From the NCBI RefSeq assembly GCF_013409505.1, contig NZ_JACCBN010000001.1, positions 124,001-188,000 on the forward strand: a DNA stretch of 64,000 nucleotides, written 5' to 3'. The notes below the pieces were generated by a model. That model was not told the origin of the DNA. It saw nothing but the letters and a program-made list of their open reading frames with translations, and searched no databases. The position numbers and the translations under genes were made by a program. Every line of letters starts with the position of its first letter. Position 1 is the first letter of the stretch. Shown one piece after another: positions 1 through 8,758 of the stretch. The stretch comes from Actinomycetospora corticicola. Its GTDB lineage: Bacteria; Actinomycetota; Actinomycetes; Mycobacteriales; Pseudonocardiaceae.

Positions 1-684
1 CATCCGCACGGTGGCCCCGACCGCGAGGTAGGGCAGCGTGAAGACGTGCATGCCCGCCGAGTGGTAGATCGGCATGCAGACGAGCGGGTCGTCGTCCTGC
101 TCGAGGGTGAGCGCGTGGATGCAGGACACGTAGTGGTGGACCAGGCCACGGTGGGTCATCATCGCGCCCTTGGGCTTCGACGTGGTGCCGCTGGTGTAGA
201 GCAGCTGGACGAGGTCGGTGTCCTCGACCGTCACGTCGAGCTCCGGCACCTCCCCGGTCCGGGCGGCGTCGAGCAGGCTGCCGGGGGCGTCGCGCAACGG
301 GACGACCTGGTCGGGCCGGTGGTCGAGGGCCTCGACGTGTCCGGCGAGCGCGGGGTCGACGGCGAGCACCTTCGACCCCGACTGGTCCACCAGGTACGCG
401 AGCTCCTCGCCGGTGAGCGCGTAGTTGATCGGGACGTGCACCGCACCGATCCGCGCGGCGCCGAGGAAGCTCAGGACGTACGCGTCGGAGTTGCGGCCGT
501 AGGTCGCCACCCGGTCGCCCTGGGCGACGCCGAGCCCGCGCAGCCAGCCCGCCGTGCGGCTGGTGGCCTCGTCGAGCTCGCGGTAGGTCCACGAGCGGTC
601 GGCGAAGACGAGCGCGGTGCGCTCGGGCGTGCGGCGGGCGCTGCGGCGCAGGACGCCGTCCACGGTGTTGGCGCGGGTGTCCAC
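1..684 (-). CDS. acyl-CoA synthetase (AMP-forming), N-terminal 228 residues, cut by window edge
   Basis: Reading leftwards from a GTG at 684 gives an open frame to base 1. The protein starts [20 protein letters not shown] and carries the adenylate-forming P-loop [18 protein letters not shown], followed by the acyl-binding segment [20 protein letters not shown]. This is the N-terminal half of a fatty acyl-CoA ligase (FadD-like), which makes acyl-AMP and then the CoA thioester in the cytoplasm. A GAGGGGA Shine-Dalgarno sequence sits just upstream of the GTG. The C-terminal lid domain lies outside the window, so chain-length preference cannot be judged. It is divergent from the bL32 gene across a 182-bp gap. 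Confidence 0.9.
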   Translation of the reverse strand, partial: MDTRANTVDGVLRRSARRTPERTALVFADRSWTYRELDEATSRTAGWLRGLGVAQGDRVATYGRNSDAYVLSFLGAARIGAVHVPINYALTGEELAYLVDQSGSKVLAVDPALAGHVEALDHRPDQVVPLRDAPGSLLDAARTGEVPELDVTVEDTDLVQLLYTSGTTSKPKGAMMTHRGLVHHYVSCIHALTLEQDDDPLVCMPIYHSAGMHVFTLPYLAVGATVRM

Positions 685-844
685 TTCGTCCCCTCGAGAG
701 CGGTGCGTGTGCCCGGTCACTCTCACCGAATGATCGGGTTCCGTCCAGCGACCGGGCGGCGTCGGTCCGGGCCCGCGAGGTTCACACCATGCAGGTCGGC
801 GGGCCGTTCGGGCGGCCTGGTGTAGCCCTCGCAGTCACCCCAAT

Positions 845-859
845 TGACAACGGTTATCA
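845..859 (+). promoter_or_regulatory. Zur box overlapping the -10 of the bL32 gene
   Basis: TGACAACGGTTATCA is a 7-1-7 palindrome in which six of seven base pairs match, close to the actinobacterial Zur consensus (TGAtAAc-like half sites). It overlaps a -10 hexamer TATCAT (855-860). That -10 puts the transcription start on the A of the bL32 ATG at 867, so the transcript is probably leaderless. Zinc-loaded Zur here would block polymerase; zinc starvation would release it. Seen: the palindrome, the -10 and the spacing. Inferred: Zur binding. Confidence 0.75.
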
Positions 860-866
860 TCACGAT

Positions 867-1037
867 ATGGCTGTCCCGAAGCGCCGGATGTCCCGCGCCA
901 ACACCCACGCCCGCCGGTCGCAGTGGAAGGCGCAGGCGCCCGACCTGGTGCCGATCACGGTGGACGGCAGGGAGATCCGCGTGCCCCGGCCCCTGGTCCG
1001 GGCCTACCAGCGGGGCATCCTCCGGCCGGACGACTGA
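867..1037 (+). CDS. rpmF: 50S ribosomal protein bL32, zinc-independent paralogue
   Basis: This 56-residue protein begins [20 protein letters not shown] and ends in the usual basic/hydrophobic bL32 tail (LVRAYQRGI). It contains no cysteine, so it lacks the CxxC...CxxC zinc knuckle of the standard form. It is the C-minus paralogue that replaces zinc-binding bL32 during zinc starvation. An upstream in-frame ATG at 789 would add 26 unrelated residues, so the start at 867 is chosen: MAVPKRR is the conserved bL32 N-terminus and the -10 of a leaderless promoter lies 7 bp before it. The Zur box immediately upstream fits this role. It stands alone rather than with the other zinc-free ribosomal paralogues. 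Confidence 0.93.
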   Translation: MAVPKRRMSRANTHARRSQWKAQAPDLVPITVDGREIRVPRPLVRAYQRGILRPDD

Positions 1038-1056
1038 GGCGCGGGACGACGGGAGC

Positions 1057-1263
1057 TCAGCGCCGCCGGGGGCCGCGGCGGAAGAGACCACCCGAGGCCA
1101 CCAGGATCCCGAGCACGACGAGCACGATCCCGATGAACAGCCAGAGTCGTTGCCCGGTCATGAAGCTGCCGCCGACGAGGCCGAGGCCCTGCAGGGCGAA
1201 CAGCAGGCCGAGCAGGGCGGCGACGACCCCGACGATGCGGAGCGGGGTCCGCGCGTTGTTCAT
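1057..1263 (-). CDS. small two-helix membrane protein
   Basis: A 68-residue protein with two hydrophobic helices (about residues 9-30 and 40-60) and a very basic C-terminus, FRRGPRRR, which should face the cytoplasm. It converges on bL32 with a 19-bp gap and lies 37 bp upstream of the RecQ stop region on the same strand, though RecQ begins more than 2 kb away. I do not recognise the family. Coding is supported by clean hydrophobic segments and frame-consistent GC-rich third positions. Confidence 0.6.
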   Translation of the reverse strand: MNNARTPLRIVGVVAALLGLLFALQGLGLVGGSFMTGQRLWLFIGIVLVVLGILVASGGLFRRGPRRR

Positions 1264-1300
1264 GGGCCGACGATAGAGACGGGCGCGCCGCCCGGCCCGC

Positions 1301-3424
1301 TCAGTTCGTCGTCGCCACCGTCAGCGGCAGGACCGCGGGCGCCCCGGCCCGGCGCAGCAGCATCGCCGCGACGGTGAGCGTCCACCCGGAGTCCGACACG
1401 TCGTCGACGAGCAGCACCGGCCCGGACGACGGGTCGAGGTCGACCGGCACGGACAACCGCCCGTACACCTCGGCGAGCCGCTGCGCGGAGTTCGGCGGCT
1501 CCGGCTCGCTGTCGTCCTCCGGGTCGGAGTAGCGGGGCGGCGCGTCGTCGGCGAGCGCCCCGAGCAGCGGGAGCCGTCCGATGGCGGCGATCCGCTGGGC
1601 GAAGCTCTCCACGAGGGCGGGCCGGGTGCGGCTGGGCAGCCACACGATCCCGGTGGGCCGCTCCGTCCAGCCCCAGCCCTTGAGGACCTCGACGGCGGCG
1701 TCGACGATCGCGTCGGGCGCGAGGTCGTCGGACCGCATCAGCGGGCGCAGCCGTGGGCCCCACCCGACGTCGGTGAGCCGGCCGATCGCCCGGCCCTCCT
1801 CGGCGGCCTCCTCCGGCTTGATCTTCCCCTTGAGCGGCACCTCGAGGGCGTCCATCCCGCTCGGCCACTGCTTGCGCGGCGCGAGTGGGACGCCCGGCCG
1901 GTCGAGCACCTCCTGGGCCTGGACGCGGACGTCCTCGCCGACCGACGGGTCGTAGTGCTTCCCCGTGCAGTTGTCGCACCGGCCGCACGGCGCCGCGCCC
2001 GGGTCGTCGAGCTGGCGGCGGAGGAACTCCATCCGGCAGCCGTCGGTGGTGATGTAGTCGAGCATCGCCTGCTGCTCGGCGCGCCGGGCCTTCGCGAGAC
2101 CGAGATACCGCTTGCCGTCGTACTCCCAGGGCTCGCCGGTGGCCTCCCACCCGCCCTTGACCCGCTTCACGGCGCCGTCGGTGTCGAGGACCTTGAGCAT
2201 CATCTCGAGGCGCCCGCGGGACAGCTCGACGCGCGGCTCGAGCGCCGCGGTGGACAGCGGACGGCCGGCGTCGCCGAGCACCGACAGGGCGACCCGCACC
2301 TGCGGCTCGCCGGGGAAGGCGAGCGAGGCGAAGTAGGCCCAGATGTCCTTGTCCTCAGGGCCGGGGAGCAGGAGCACCTCCGCCCGCTCCACACCACGGC
2401 CCGCACGGCCGATCTGCTGGTAGTAGGCCACCGGGGACTGCGGGGCCCCGAGGTGGACGACGAAGCCGAGGTCGGGCTTGTCGAAGCCCATGCCGAGCGC
2501 GCTCGTGGCGACCAGCGCCTTCACGCGGTTGGCCAGCAGGTCGTCCTCCGCGCGCTCCCGGTCCGCCGGGTCGGTCTTGCCCGTGTAGGCCGTGACGGCG
2601 TGCCCACGCTCGCGCAGGAACGCGGCGAGCTCGTCGGCCGCGCTGACGGTGAGCGTGTAGACGATGCCGGAGCCCGGCAGCTCGTCGAGGTGCTGCGCGA
2701 GCCACGCGAACCGGTCGGCCCCCCTGGCCAGCGACAGCACGTTCAGGTGCAGCGACTCCCGGTCGAGTTCGCCGCGCACCACGAGCGCCCCGTCGCCCTG
2801 TCCGCTGACGCCCAGCTGGTCGGCCACGTCGGTGGTCACCCGGTCGTTCGCCGTCGCCGTGGTGGCGAGGACCGGCACGCCCTCGGGCAGCTCCGAGATC
2901 AGCGTGCGCAGGCGCCGGTAGTCGGGCCGGAAGTCGTGCCCCCAGTCGGAGATGCAGTGCGCCTCGTCGACCACCAGCAGCCCCGCCGTGCGCGACAGCT
3001 CCGGGAGCACCTGGTCGCGGAACTCCGGGTTGTTCAGCCGCTCGGGGCTCACCAGCAGCACGTCGACCTCACCGGCGCGCACCTCGCCGTAGACGGCCTG
3101 CCAGTCGTCCGTGTTCGCCGAGTTCACCGTCACCGCGCGGATGCCGGCCCGCTCCGCGGCCTCGATCTGGTTGCGCATGAGCGCGAGCAGCGGGCTGACG
3201 ATGACCGTCGGGCCCTTCCCGCGGGCCCGCAGCAGCGCCGTCGCCACGAAGTACACCGCCGACTTGCCCCACCCGGTGCGCTGCACGACCAGCGCGCGCC
3301 GCCCGTGCGCGACGAGCGCCTCGACGGCCCGCCACTGGTCCTCGCGCAGCTGCGCGCCCGACCCGGCCAGCCGCTGCAGCGTGGCTTCGGCGTCCGCACG
3401 GAGATCGGTGGCTGCGGTGGTCAT
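1301..3424 (-). CDS. recQ: RecQ-family ATP-dependent DNA helicase with C-terminal phosphoribosyltransferase-like domain
   Basis: A 707-residue superfamily-2 3'-5' helicase. Visible in order: Walker A variant TGWGKS, motif II VVDEAHCISDWGHDFRP, motif III ATTATAND, motif VI QQIGRAGRG, and a RecQ-Ct zinc site (C...CGRCDNC). The last 150 residues carry a PRTase-type motif, VLLVDDVSDSGWTL, as in other actinobacterial RecQ proteins, instead of an HRDC domain. The ATG at 3424 (MTTAATDLRADAEATLQ) is chosen; the frame stays open about 870 bp further upstream, but that stretch is the antisense of the GntR gene and is not RecQ-like. Likely role: unwinding of recombination and repair intermediates. The function of the PRTase-like tail is unknown. 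Confidence 0.93.
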   Translation of the reverse strand: MTTAATDLRADAEATLQRLAGSGAQLREDQWRAVEALVAHGRRALVVQRTGWGKSAVYFVATALLRARGKGPTVIVSPLLALMRNQIEAAERAGIRAVTVNSANTDDWQAVYGEVRAGEVDVLLVSPERLNNPEFRDQVLPELSRTAGLLVVDEAHCISDWGHDFRPDYRRLRTLISELPEGVPVLATTATANDRVTTDVADQLGVSGQGDGALVVRGELDRESLHLNVLSLARGADRFAWLAQHLDELPGSGIVYTLTVSAADELAAFLRERGHAVTAYTGKTDPADRERAEDDLLANRVKALVATSALGMGFDKPDLGFVVHLGAPQSPVAYYQQIGRAGRGVERAEVLLLPGPEDKDIWAYFASLAFPGEPQVRVALSVLGDAGRPLSTAALEPRVELSRGRLEMMLKVLDTDGAVKRVKGGWEATGEPWEYDGKRYLGLAKARRAEQQAMLDYITTDGCRMEFLRRQLDDPGAAPCGRCDNCTGKHYDPSVGEDVRVQAQEVLDRPGVPLAPRKQWPSGMDALEVPLKGKIKPEEAAEEGRAIGRLTDVGWGPRLRPLMRSDDLAPDAIVDAAVEVLKGWGWTERPTGIVWLPSRTRPALVESFAQRIAAIGRLPLLGALADDAPPRYSDPEDDSEPEPPNSAQRLAEVYGRLSVPVDLDPSSGPVLLVDDVSDSGWTLTVAAMLLRRAGAPAVLPLTVATTN

Positions 3425-3620
3425 GGCTCCACGAAAGCACAGGGGTCCGACACCGTGGGGCGGGTCCCGGGGATCAGAGCTCCGGGGTCCCGCGCGACCG
3501 CGCCCGGACCGCGACCACACCCGTGGCCGTCCCGGTCGCGACCGGCACCGTCCCGCCACGCAGCGCGGTAGCCCCGGACCGCTACACGAGGCCGGACCCC
3601 GACCCGTCGTCGGGAAGCCC

Positions 3621-3649
3621 TTGACACTGCACGCCATGCAGGATGCAAT
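3621..3649 (+). promoter_or_regulatory. promoter for the GntR-acdS operon, with possible operator repeats
   Basis: TTGACA (3621-3626), a 17-bp spacer and TGCAAT (3644-3649) place the start of transcription at about 3656-3657, on the ATG of the regulator gene, so the mRNA is probably leaderless. The spacer and start region hold repeated GCATGC/ATGCA elements (3634-3660), a plausible GntR autoregulatory operator. The hexamers and repeats are seen; operator function is inferred. Confidence 0.55.
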
Positions 3650-3656
3650 ATTTCGC

Positions 3657-4295
3657 ATGCCGGTTCCCCGCTCCGAGGCCGTTGCTCCGCGCACCTCCCT
3701 GCGCGAGCAGGTGTTCGCGCAGCTCCGCGCCGCGATCGTCGACGGCACGCTCGAGCCGGGGGAGCGGCTGCACGACGCCGAGCTCTGCACGTGGCTCGGC
3801 GTCAGCCGGACCCCCGTGCGCGAGGCGATCGCCCGGCTGGAACTCGCGGGCCTCGTCGTCGTGAAGCCGGGGAGCTCGACCGTCGTCAGCCCGCTGGACC
3901 ACCGCGCCGCGCGGGACGCGGCGCAGGTCGCCGCGGCCATGCACGAGCTCGCCACGCGCACCGCCGCGCCACTCCTCACCGAGGAGCACCGGGCCGCGAT
4001 GACCGGCGCGAACCGACGGTTCGCCGCCGCCCTCCAGGACGACGACGTCGACGCCGCCATCGCCGCCGACGACGCCTTCCACGGCGTGCCCGTCGACGTC
4101 GCCGCCAACCAGGCCCTGCGCGACACCCTCGACCAGGTCACGCCCCTGCTGCGGCGCATGGAGCGGACGCGCTTCGCCTCGCTGACCGGCCGCGCGTCGG
4201 TCGCCCAGCACACCCGGATCGTCGAGCTCCTGGCCGCGGGCGAGGCCGACGAGGCGGGCCGCGAGGCCCGCGCCAACTGGCTCACCCTCACCTAG
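3657..4295 (+). CDS. GntR-family transcriptional regulator (FCD type)
   Basis: A 212-residue protein with an N-terminal winged helix-turn-helix ([25 protein letters not shown]...[21 protein letters not shown]) and a C-terminal all-helical FCD ligand domain. That domain contains the D-x-x-FH and H-x-x-I type residues usually used for metal and ligand binding. The ATG at 3657 is chosen because a promoter -10 lies 7 bp upstream. An in-frame ATG at 3636 (MQDAIF) is possible but would lie inside the promoter. It is followed after 10 bp by the ACC deaminase gene, so it probably controls acdS in response to ACC or a related amino acid. Confidence 0.88.
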   Translation: MPVPRSEAVAPRTSLREQVFAQLRAAIVDGTLEPGERLHDAELCTWLGVSRTPVREAIARLELAGLVVVKPGSSTVVSPLDHRAARDAAQVAAAMHELATRTAAPLLTEEHRAAMTGANRRFAAALQDDDVDAAIAADDAFHGVPVDVAANQALRDTLDQVTPLLRRMERTRFASLTGRASVAQHTRIVELLAAGEADEAGREARANWLTLT

Positions 4296-4305
4296 GAGAT
4301 CGACC

Positions 4306-5313
4306 GTGTCCCTCGACGACTTCGACCGCTACCCGCTGCTCTTCGGCCCCAGCCCGGTCCACCGGCTCGACCGGCTCACCGCGCACCTCGGGGGCGCGGA
4401 GGTCTGGGCCAAGCGCGAGGACTGCAACTCCGGCCTCGCCTACGGCGGCAACAAGACCCGCAAGCTGGAGTACATCGTCCCCGACGTGCTCGCGAGCGGC
4501 GCGGACACGCTCGTCTCCATCGGCGGCGTGCAGTCCAACCACACCCGCCAGGTCGCGGCGGTCGCGGCGAAGCTCGGTCTCAAGGCGCGGCTGGTGCAGG
4601 AACGCTGGGTCGACTGGCCCGACAGCGTCAACGACAAGGTGGGCAACATCCTGCTCTCGCGCATCCTCGGCGCGGACGTGCGGCTCGACCCCGCGGGCTT
4701 CGACATCGGCCTGCGCGACTCCTACGAGCGCGCGCTGGCCGAGGTCCGCGACGCCGGCGGCGTCCCCTACGGCATCCCGGCCGGCGCCTCCGAGCACCCG
4801 CTGGGCGGCCTCGGGTTCGCGCAGTGGGCCCGCGAGGTCGAGGAGCAGGAGGCCGCGCTCGGCGTCTTCTTCGACACGATCGTCGTCTGCACGGTCACCG
4901 GCTCCACGCACGCCGGGATGATCGCGGGCTTCGCGGCGTCCGACCGCCCCCGTCGGGTCATCGGGATCGACGCCTCCGCGACCCTCGAGAAGACCCGCGA
5001 CCAGGTCGACCGCATCGCCCGCCACACCGCGAAGCTCATCGGGCTGGAGCGGGACCTGCGCGACGACGAGGTCACGGTGCTCGAGGGCTGGGCCGGCGAC
5101 CGCTACGGCATCCCGGTCGCCTCCACCCGCGCCGCGATCGAGCTCACGGCCCGGCTCGAGGGCGTGATCATCGACCCGGTCTACGAGGGCAAGTCGATGG
5201 CCGGGCTGGTCGACCTCGTCACGCGCGGGGAGATCGACCGCGGCTCGACGGTCCTCTACGCCCACCTCGGCGGCCAGCCGGCGCTGAACGCGTACGCGGG
5301 TGCGTTCACCTAG
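4306..5313 (+). CDS. acdS: 1-aminocyclopropane-1-carboxylate deaminase
   Basis: A 335-residue PLP enzyme of tryptophan-synthase-beta fold. The PLP lysine is Lys50 in [10 protein letters not shown]; the phosphate and carboxylate region is [10 protein letters not shown]. The stretches [12 protein letters not shown] and [12 protein letters not shown] contain the Glu and Leu that mark true ACC deaminases as opposed to D-cysteine desulfhydrases. It would cleave the plant ethylene precursor ACC to 2-oxobutyrate and ammonia in the cytoplasm, giving a nitrogen source and often marking plant or soil association. GTG start with AGGAG 7 bp upstream, 10 bp after the GntR gene, same operon. D-cysteine desulfhydrase activity is the main alternative. 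Confidence 0.88.
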   Translation: MSLDDFDRYPLLFGPSPVHRLDRLTAHLGGAEVWAKREDCNSGLAYGGNKTRKLEYIVPDVLASGADTLVSIGGVQSNHTRQVAAVAAKLGLKARLVQERWVDWPDSVNDKVGNILLSRILGADVRLDPAGFDIGLRDSYERALAEVRDAGGVPYGIPAGASEHPLGGLGFAQWAREVEEQEAALGVFFDTIVVCTVTGSTHAGMIAGFAASDRPRRVIGIDASATLEKTRDQVDRIARHTAKLIGLERDLRDDEVTVLEGWAGDRYGIPVASTRAAIELTARLEGVIIDPVYEGKSMAGLVDLVTRGEIDRGSTVLYAHLGGQPALNAYAGAFT

Positions 5314-5540
5314 ACCTCCTCGAGGGCCTCGCCCGCCCCTCGGACGGTCGGGTCGGAGCGGTCGGCCGCGAGAAGGTGGCCCGCGCCGAGGACCAGTGCG
5401 ATCGGCCAGTCGATGAAGCCGAGCACCCCGAGCGCGGCCACGCCCCCGACGAAGGCCAGCTGGCCGCGGGACAGTTCGAGTCGGCCGAGCCAGGGGACGT
5501 CGATCCGCGTGGTCGGGGTGGTCGCGTGCGCAGCGGTCAT
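5310..5540 (-). CDS. small membrane protein of unknown function
   Basis: A 76-residue protein: a polar N-terminus of about 25 residues, then two hydrophobic helices (about 28-45 and 47-60) ending in a charged tail. It overlaps the 3' end of acdS tail-to-tail by 4 bp. A GGAGG directly abuts the ATG, which is too close to act as a normal ribosome-binding site, so the start is uncertain. No family recognised. Confidence 0.5.
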   Translation of the reverse strand: MTAAHATTPTTRIDVPWLGRLELSRGQLAFVGGVAALGVLGFIDWPIALVLGAGHLLAADRSDPTVRGAGEALEEV

Positions 5541-5646
5541 CCTCCGAGGATGCGCCCGCGCCCGACGCCGTACATCTCCGACCCGACGGCGGGTGTCGCG
5601 AGTCCCGCAAGATCAGCGGGGGACAACTCGACGATCTCCGGGCAGG

Positions 5647-6537
5647 ATGCGGTTCGTGGGCAGCGACGCGACCGGCCGGACGACTCTCTTCGACTCCGTC
5701 GAGGACGTCCAGAGCCGTCTCGCGGACGTCGGCTACCTCGCCTCGACAGCGGTGGCGACGACGGTGTTCCTCGCCGACCGGCTCGGCAAGCCGCTGCTGG
5801 TGGAGGGCCCGGCGGGGGTCGGGAAGACCGAGCTCGCGCGGGCCGTCGCGGAGGCCTGCGGCGCCGGGCTCGTCCGGCTGCAGTGCTACGAGGGCATCGA
5901 CGAGGCGCGCGCGCTCTACGAGTGGAACCACGCGAAGCAGCTGCTGCGCATCCAGGCCAGCCAGGGCCAGGACTGGGACGCCACCCGCGACGACGTCTTC
6001 TCCGAGGAGTTCCTGCTCACCCGCCCGCTGCTCACCGCGATCCGGCGCGACGAGCCGACCGTGCTGCTGGTCGACGAGACCGACAAGGCCGACGTCGAGG
6101 TGGAGGGCCTGCTGCTGGAGGTGCTCGGCGACTTCCAGGTCACGGTGCCCGAGCTCGGCACGATCACCGCGACGCAGCGGCCCTTCACGCTGCTCACCTC
6201 GAACGCCACCCGCGAGCTCTCCGAGGCGCTCAAGCGCCGCTGCCTGTTCCTCCACCTCGACTTTCCCGACGCCGAACTCGAGCGCCGGATCGTCGCCTCC
6301 CGCGTCCCGCAGCTCGGGGAGGCGCTCGCCGGGGAGCTGGTGCGGATCATCGGGGTGCTGCGCGGGCTGGACCTGCGCAAGGCGCCGTCGGTGTCCGAGA
6401 CCATCGACTGGGGGCGGACCCTGGTCGCCCTCGGCCTGGACACCGTCGACGACGACGCGGTCCGGCAGAGCCTGAACGTCGTCCTCAAGCACCGCGCGGA
6501 CCTGGTCAAGGCGTCCGCCGAGCTGCGGTTGAACTGA
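5647..6537 (+). CDS. MoxR/CoxD-type AAA+ ATPase
   Basis: A 296-residue AAA+ protein: Walker A GPAGVGKTE (about 50-60), Walker B LLVDETDKAD, sensor-1 region TSNATRELSEALKRRC, and an arginine-rich C-terminal lid. MoxR ATPases act with a partner carrying a von Willebrand factor A domain to insert metals into, or remodel, protein complexes; CoxD, of the aerobic CO dehydrogenase clusters, is the closest named relative. The VWA gene follows with a TGATG overlap, so the two are translationally coupled. No CO dehydrogenase genes are nearby, so the client is unknown. Confidence 0.88.
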   Translation: MRFVGSDATGRTTLFDSVEDVQSRLADVGYLASTAVATTVFLADRLGKPLLVEGPAGVGKTELARAVAEACGAGLVRLQCYEGIDEARALYEWNHAKQLLRIQASQGQDWDATRDDVFSEEFLLTRPLLTAIRRDEPTVLLVDETDKADVEVEGLLLEVLGDFQVTVPELGTITATQRPFTLLTSNATRELSEALKRRCLFLHLDFPDAELERRIVASRVPQLGEALAGELVRIIGVLRGLDLRKAPSVSETIDWGRTLVALGLDTVDDDAVRQSLNVVLKHRADLVKASAELRLN

Positions 6538-8015
6538 TGGGCACCCCGGATCCGTCCCCCGTCGCTCCGCTCGCCCCTGCCCGCGGCCTCCCGGCCCACC
6601 TCGTCGACTTCGTGCAGGCCCTCCGCCGCCACCACGTCGACGTCGGGCCGGGGGAGACCGTCGACGCCGCCGCGGTGATGGCCGAGGTCGACCTCCTGCG
6701 CCGCGAGCAGCTCCGGGAGGGCCTCGCCGCCGCGCTGCTGCGCCGCAGCGGCCAGCGGCAGACCTTCGACGCCCTCTTCGAGCTCTGGTGGCCGCTCGGG
6801 CAGGGGGCGGCGCTCGGCGAGGTCGCGCTGCCCTACGCCGAGGACGGCTCGGTCGACGTCGACGCCCTGCGCGACCTGCTCGCCGAACTCCTCGTCGACG
6901 GGGACGCCGCGGCGCTCTCCGAGCTCGCCCGCGCGGTCGTCGACGGCCTCGGGGGACTCGGGGCCGGACGCGGGCCGGGTGCGGGCGGGTCCGGCGGGCC
7001 GGGGAAGGACGGCGCGCAGGGCCCGCCGTCGGGCTTCTCCTCCTACCAGGCGCTGAACAGCGTCAAGCCCGAGACGCTGCTCGCCCGCGTGCTCGCCGAG
7101 CTGCGCACCCGACGCCAGGCCGAGGCGGCCGACAGCCCGTTCGCCGAGGAGGTCGCCCGCCGCGAGACCCGCGCGCGCATCGCGGAGTTCCGCCGCCTGG
7201 TGCAGGGCGAGACCACCCGGCGCGGCAGCGAGATCCGGGGCCGCGAGGCCGCGGCCCGCACCGGGGTGCGGCGCCAGGCCGAGCAGACCGACTTCCTCTC
7301 CGCGGGCGCCGACACCCTCGCCGACCTCCGACGACGGGTCGCGCCCCTGGGTCGCCACCTCGCGACGCGCCTCGCCGCCCGCCGTCGTCGGGCGCATCGC
7401 GGCCCGATCGACATGCGCCGCACCCTGCGCCGCTCGATGTCGACCGGCGGCGTCCCGGTCAAGCTCGAGCACCGCCGACCGCGCCCCGGGCGGCCCGAGC
7501 TGGTGCTGCTCTGCGACGTCTCCGGCTCCGTGGCCGGGTTCAGCCACTTCACGATGATGCTGGTCCAGGCGCTGCGCGAGCAGTTCTCCCGCATCCGGAT
7601 CTTCTGCTTCGTCGACGGGTGCGTCGAGGTCACCGACCTGTTCACCCCGGGCGCCGACCTCGCCGGCATCCTCACCGAGGTGCACTCGCGGCGCGGGCTC
7701 GTCGCGTGGAGCGGCCACTCCGACTACGGCCGCGCCTTCGAGCGCTTCGCCGATCGCTGGCCCGACGCCGTCACCTCCCGCAGCTCGCTGCTGGTCCTCG
7801 GCGACGCCCGCACCAACCATCAGGACCCGGCGCTCGGGGTCCTGTCCACCGTCGTCGGGAAGGCGCGGCACGCGCACTGGTTGAATCCCGAGCCGCAACG
7901 GCAGTGGGGGACCGGGGACTCGGCGGCGATCGAGTACGGCCGGGTCATGCCGATGCACGAGTGCCGCACCGCGGCCCAGCTCGCCGGCGTGGTCGGCGGA
8001 CTGCTCCCGGTCTGA
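6537..8015 (+). CDS. CoxE-like VWA-domain protein, partner of the MoxR ATPase
   Basis: A 492-residue protein. The N-terminal 150 residues are helical, then comes a Gly-rich linker (GAGRGPGAGGSGG), a strongly basic helical middle, and a C-terminal VWA domain whose metal-ion-dependent adhesion site starts LVLLCDVSGSVAGFS (D-x-S-x-S). The start overlaps the MoxR stop (TGATG). CoxE family members bind client proteins through the VWA domain while the ATPase supplies force. The pair stands as a two-gene operon 18 bp ahead of nadD. Confidence 0.85.
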   Translation: MGTPDPSPVAPLAPARGLPAHLVDFVQALRRHHVDVGPGETVDAAAVMAEVDLLRREQLREGLAAALLRRSGQRQTFDALFELWWPLGQGAALGEVALPYAEDGSVDVDALRDLLAELLVDGDAAALSELARAVVDGLGGLGAGRGPGAGGSGGPGKDGAQGPPSGFSSYQALNSVKPETLLARVLAELRTRRQAEAADSPFAEEVARRETRARIAEFRRLVQGETTRRGSEIRGREAAARTGVRRQAEQTDFLSAGADTLADLRRRVAPLGRHLATRLAARRRRAHRGPIDMRRTLRRSMSTGGVPVKLEHRRPRPGRPELVLLCDVSGSVAGFSHFTMMLVQALREQFSRIRIFCFVDGCVEVTDLFTPGADLAGILTEVHSRRGLVAWSGHSDYGRAFERFADRWPDAVTSRSSLLVLGDARTNHQDPALGVLSTVVGKARHAHWLNPEPQRQWGTGDSAAIEYGRVMPMHECRTAAQLAGVVGGLLPV

Positions 8016-8033
8016 GCTGGAGCGGAGACGACG

Positions 8034-8645
8034 ATGCGTGTCGGGGTGATGGGCGGGACGTTCGACCCGATCCACCACGGTCACCTGGTGGCGGCGAGCG
8101 AGGCGGCGAGCCGGTTCGACCTGGACGAGGTCGTCTTCGTGCCCACCGGGCAGCCGTGGCAGAAGTCGAAGACCGACGTCACCCCGGCCGAGGACCGCTA
8201 CCTCATGACCGTGGTCGCAACGGCGTCGAACCCGCGCTTCACCGTGAGCCGCGTCGACGTGGACCGCGTCGGGCCCACGTACACCGTCGACACCCTGCAC
8301 GACCTCGCCGCGATCTTCCCCGACGACGAGCTCTTCTTCATCACCGGCGCCGACGCCCTCGAACAGATCCTCTCCTGGCACCGCGCCGACGAGATGTTCC
8401 GCATCGCGCACTTCGTCGGCGTCACCCGCCCCGGCTTCGAGCTCGTCTCCGACCACCTGCCCAAGGGCGCGGTGTCGCTGATCGAGGTGCCCGCGATGGC
8501 GATCTCGTCCACCGACTGCCGCACGCGCGTGGGCAAGGGCGAGCCGGTCTGGTACCTCGTGCCCGACGGCGTGGTGCAGTACATCGCCAAGCGCGGCCTC
8601 TACCGCGACGGCCGCCCGCCGTCCCGCCTGGAGCACCTGGGGTAG
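8034..8645 (+). CDS. nadD: nicotinate-nucleotide adenylyltransferase
   Basis: A 203-residue nucleotidyltransferase with the T/HxGH signature as [12 protein letters not shown] at the N-terminus and the C-terminal motif SSTDCRTRV (the usual ISSTxIR region) followed by VPDGVVQYI. It converts nicotinate mononucleotide and ATP to deamido-NAD in the cytosol. GGAG lies upstream of the ATG. The order nadD - rsfS - gpgP downstream is the conserved actinobacterial arrangement, here interrupted by two inserted genes. Confidence 0.96.
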   Translation: MRVGVMGGTFDPIHHGHLVAASEAASRFDLDEVVFVPTGQPWQKSKTDVTPAEDRYLMTVVATASNPRFTVSRVDVDRVGPTYTVDTLHDLAAIFPDDELFFITGADALEQILSWHRADEMFRIAHFVGVTRPGFELVSDHLPKGAVSLIEVPAMAISSTDCRTRVGKGEPVWYLVPDGVVQYIAKRGLYRDGRPPSRLEHLG

Positions 8646-8758
8646 CACCTCGCCCCCTGGGCCCACCCCGGTGGCAGCGAAGCGTCGTTGCTGTCATCCA
8701 GTGGCAGGGAAGCCACATCGTCGACCTCGTCGCGGCGGGCACGGCAGGATGGCCCGCC

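Noticed and set aside
46-825. Long plus-strand frame over the acyl-CoA synthetase
   Set aside because: It is the antisense of a clear minus-strand ligase and has only Arg/Gly/Val-rich low-complexity sequence.
789-866. Upstream in-frame start for bL32
   Set aside because: It would run through the promoter and Zur box and add residues foreign to bL32.
4288-6492. 734-codon minus-strand frame across acdS and the MoxR gene
   Set aside because: GC-rich shadow frame; both genes beneath it have full family motifs on the other strand.
5916-8666. 916-codon minus-strand frame across MoxR, VWA and nadD
   Set aside because: Shadow of three well-identified plus-strand genes; no motif of its own.
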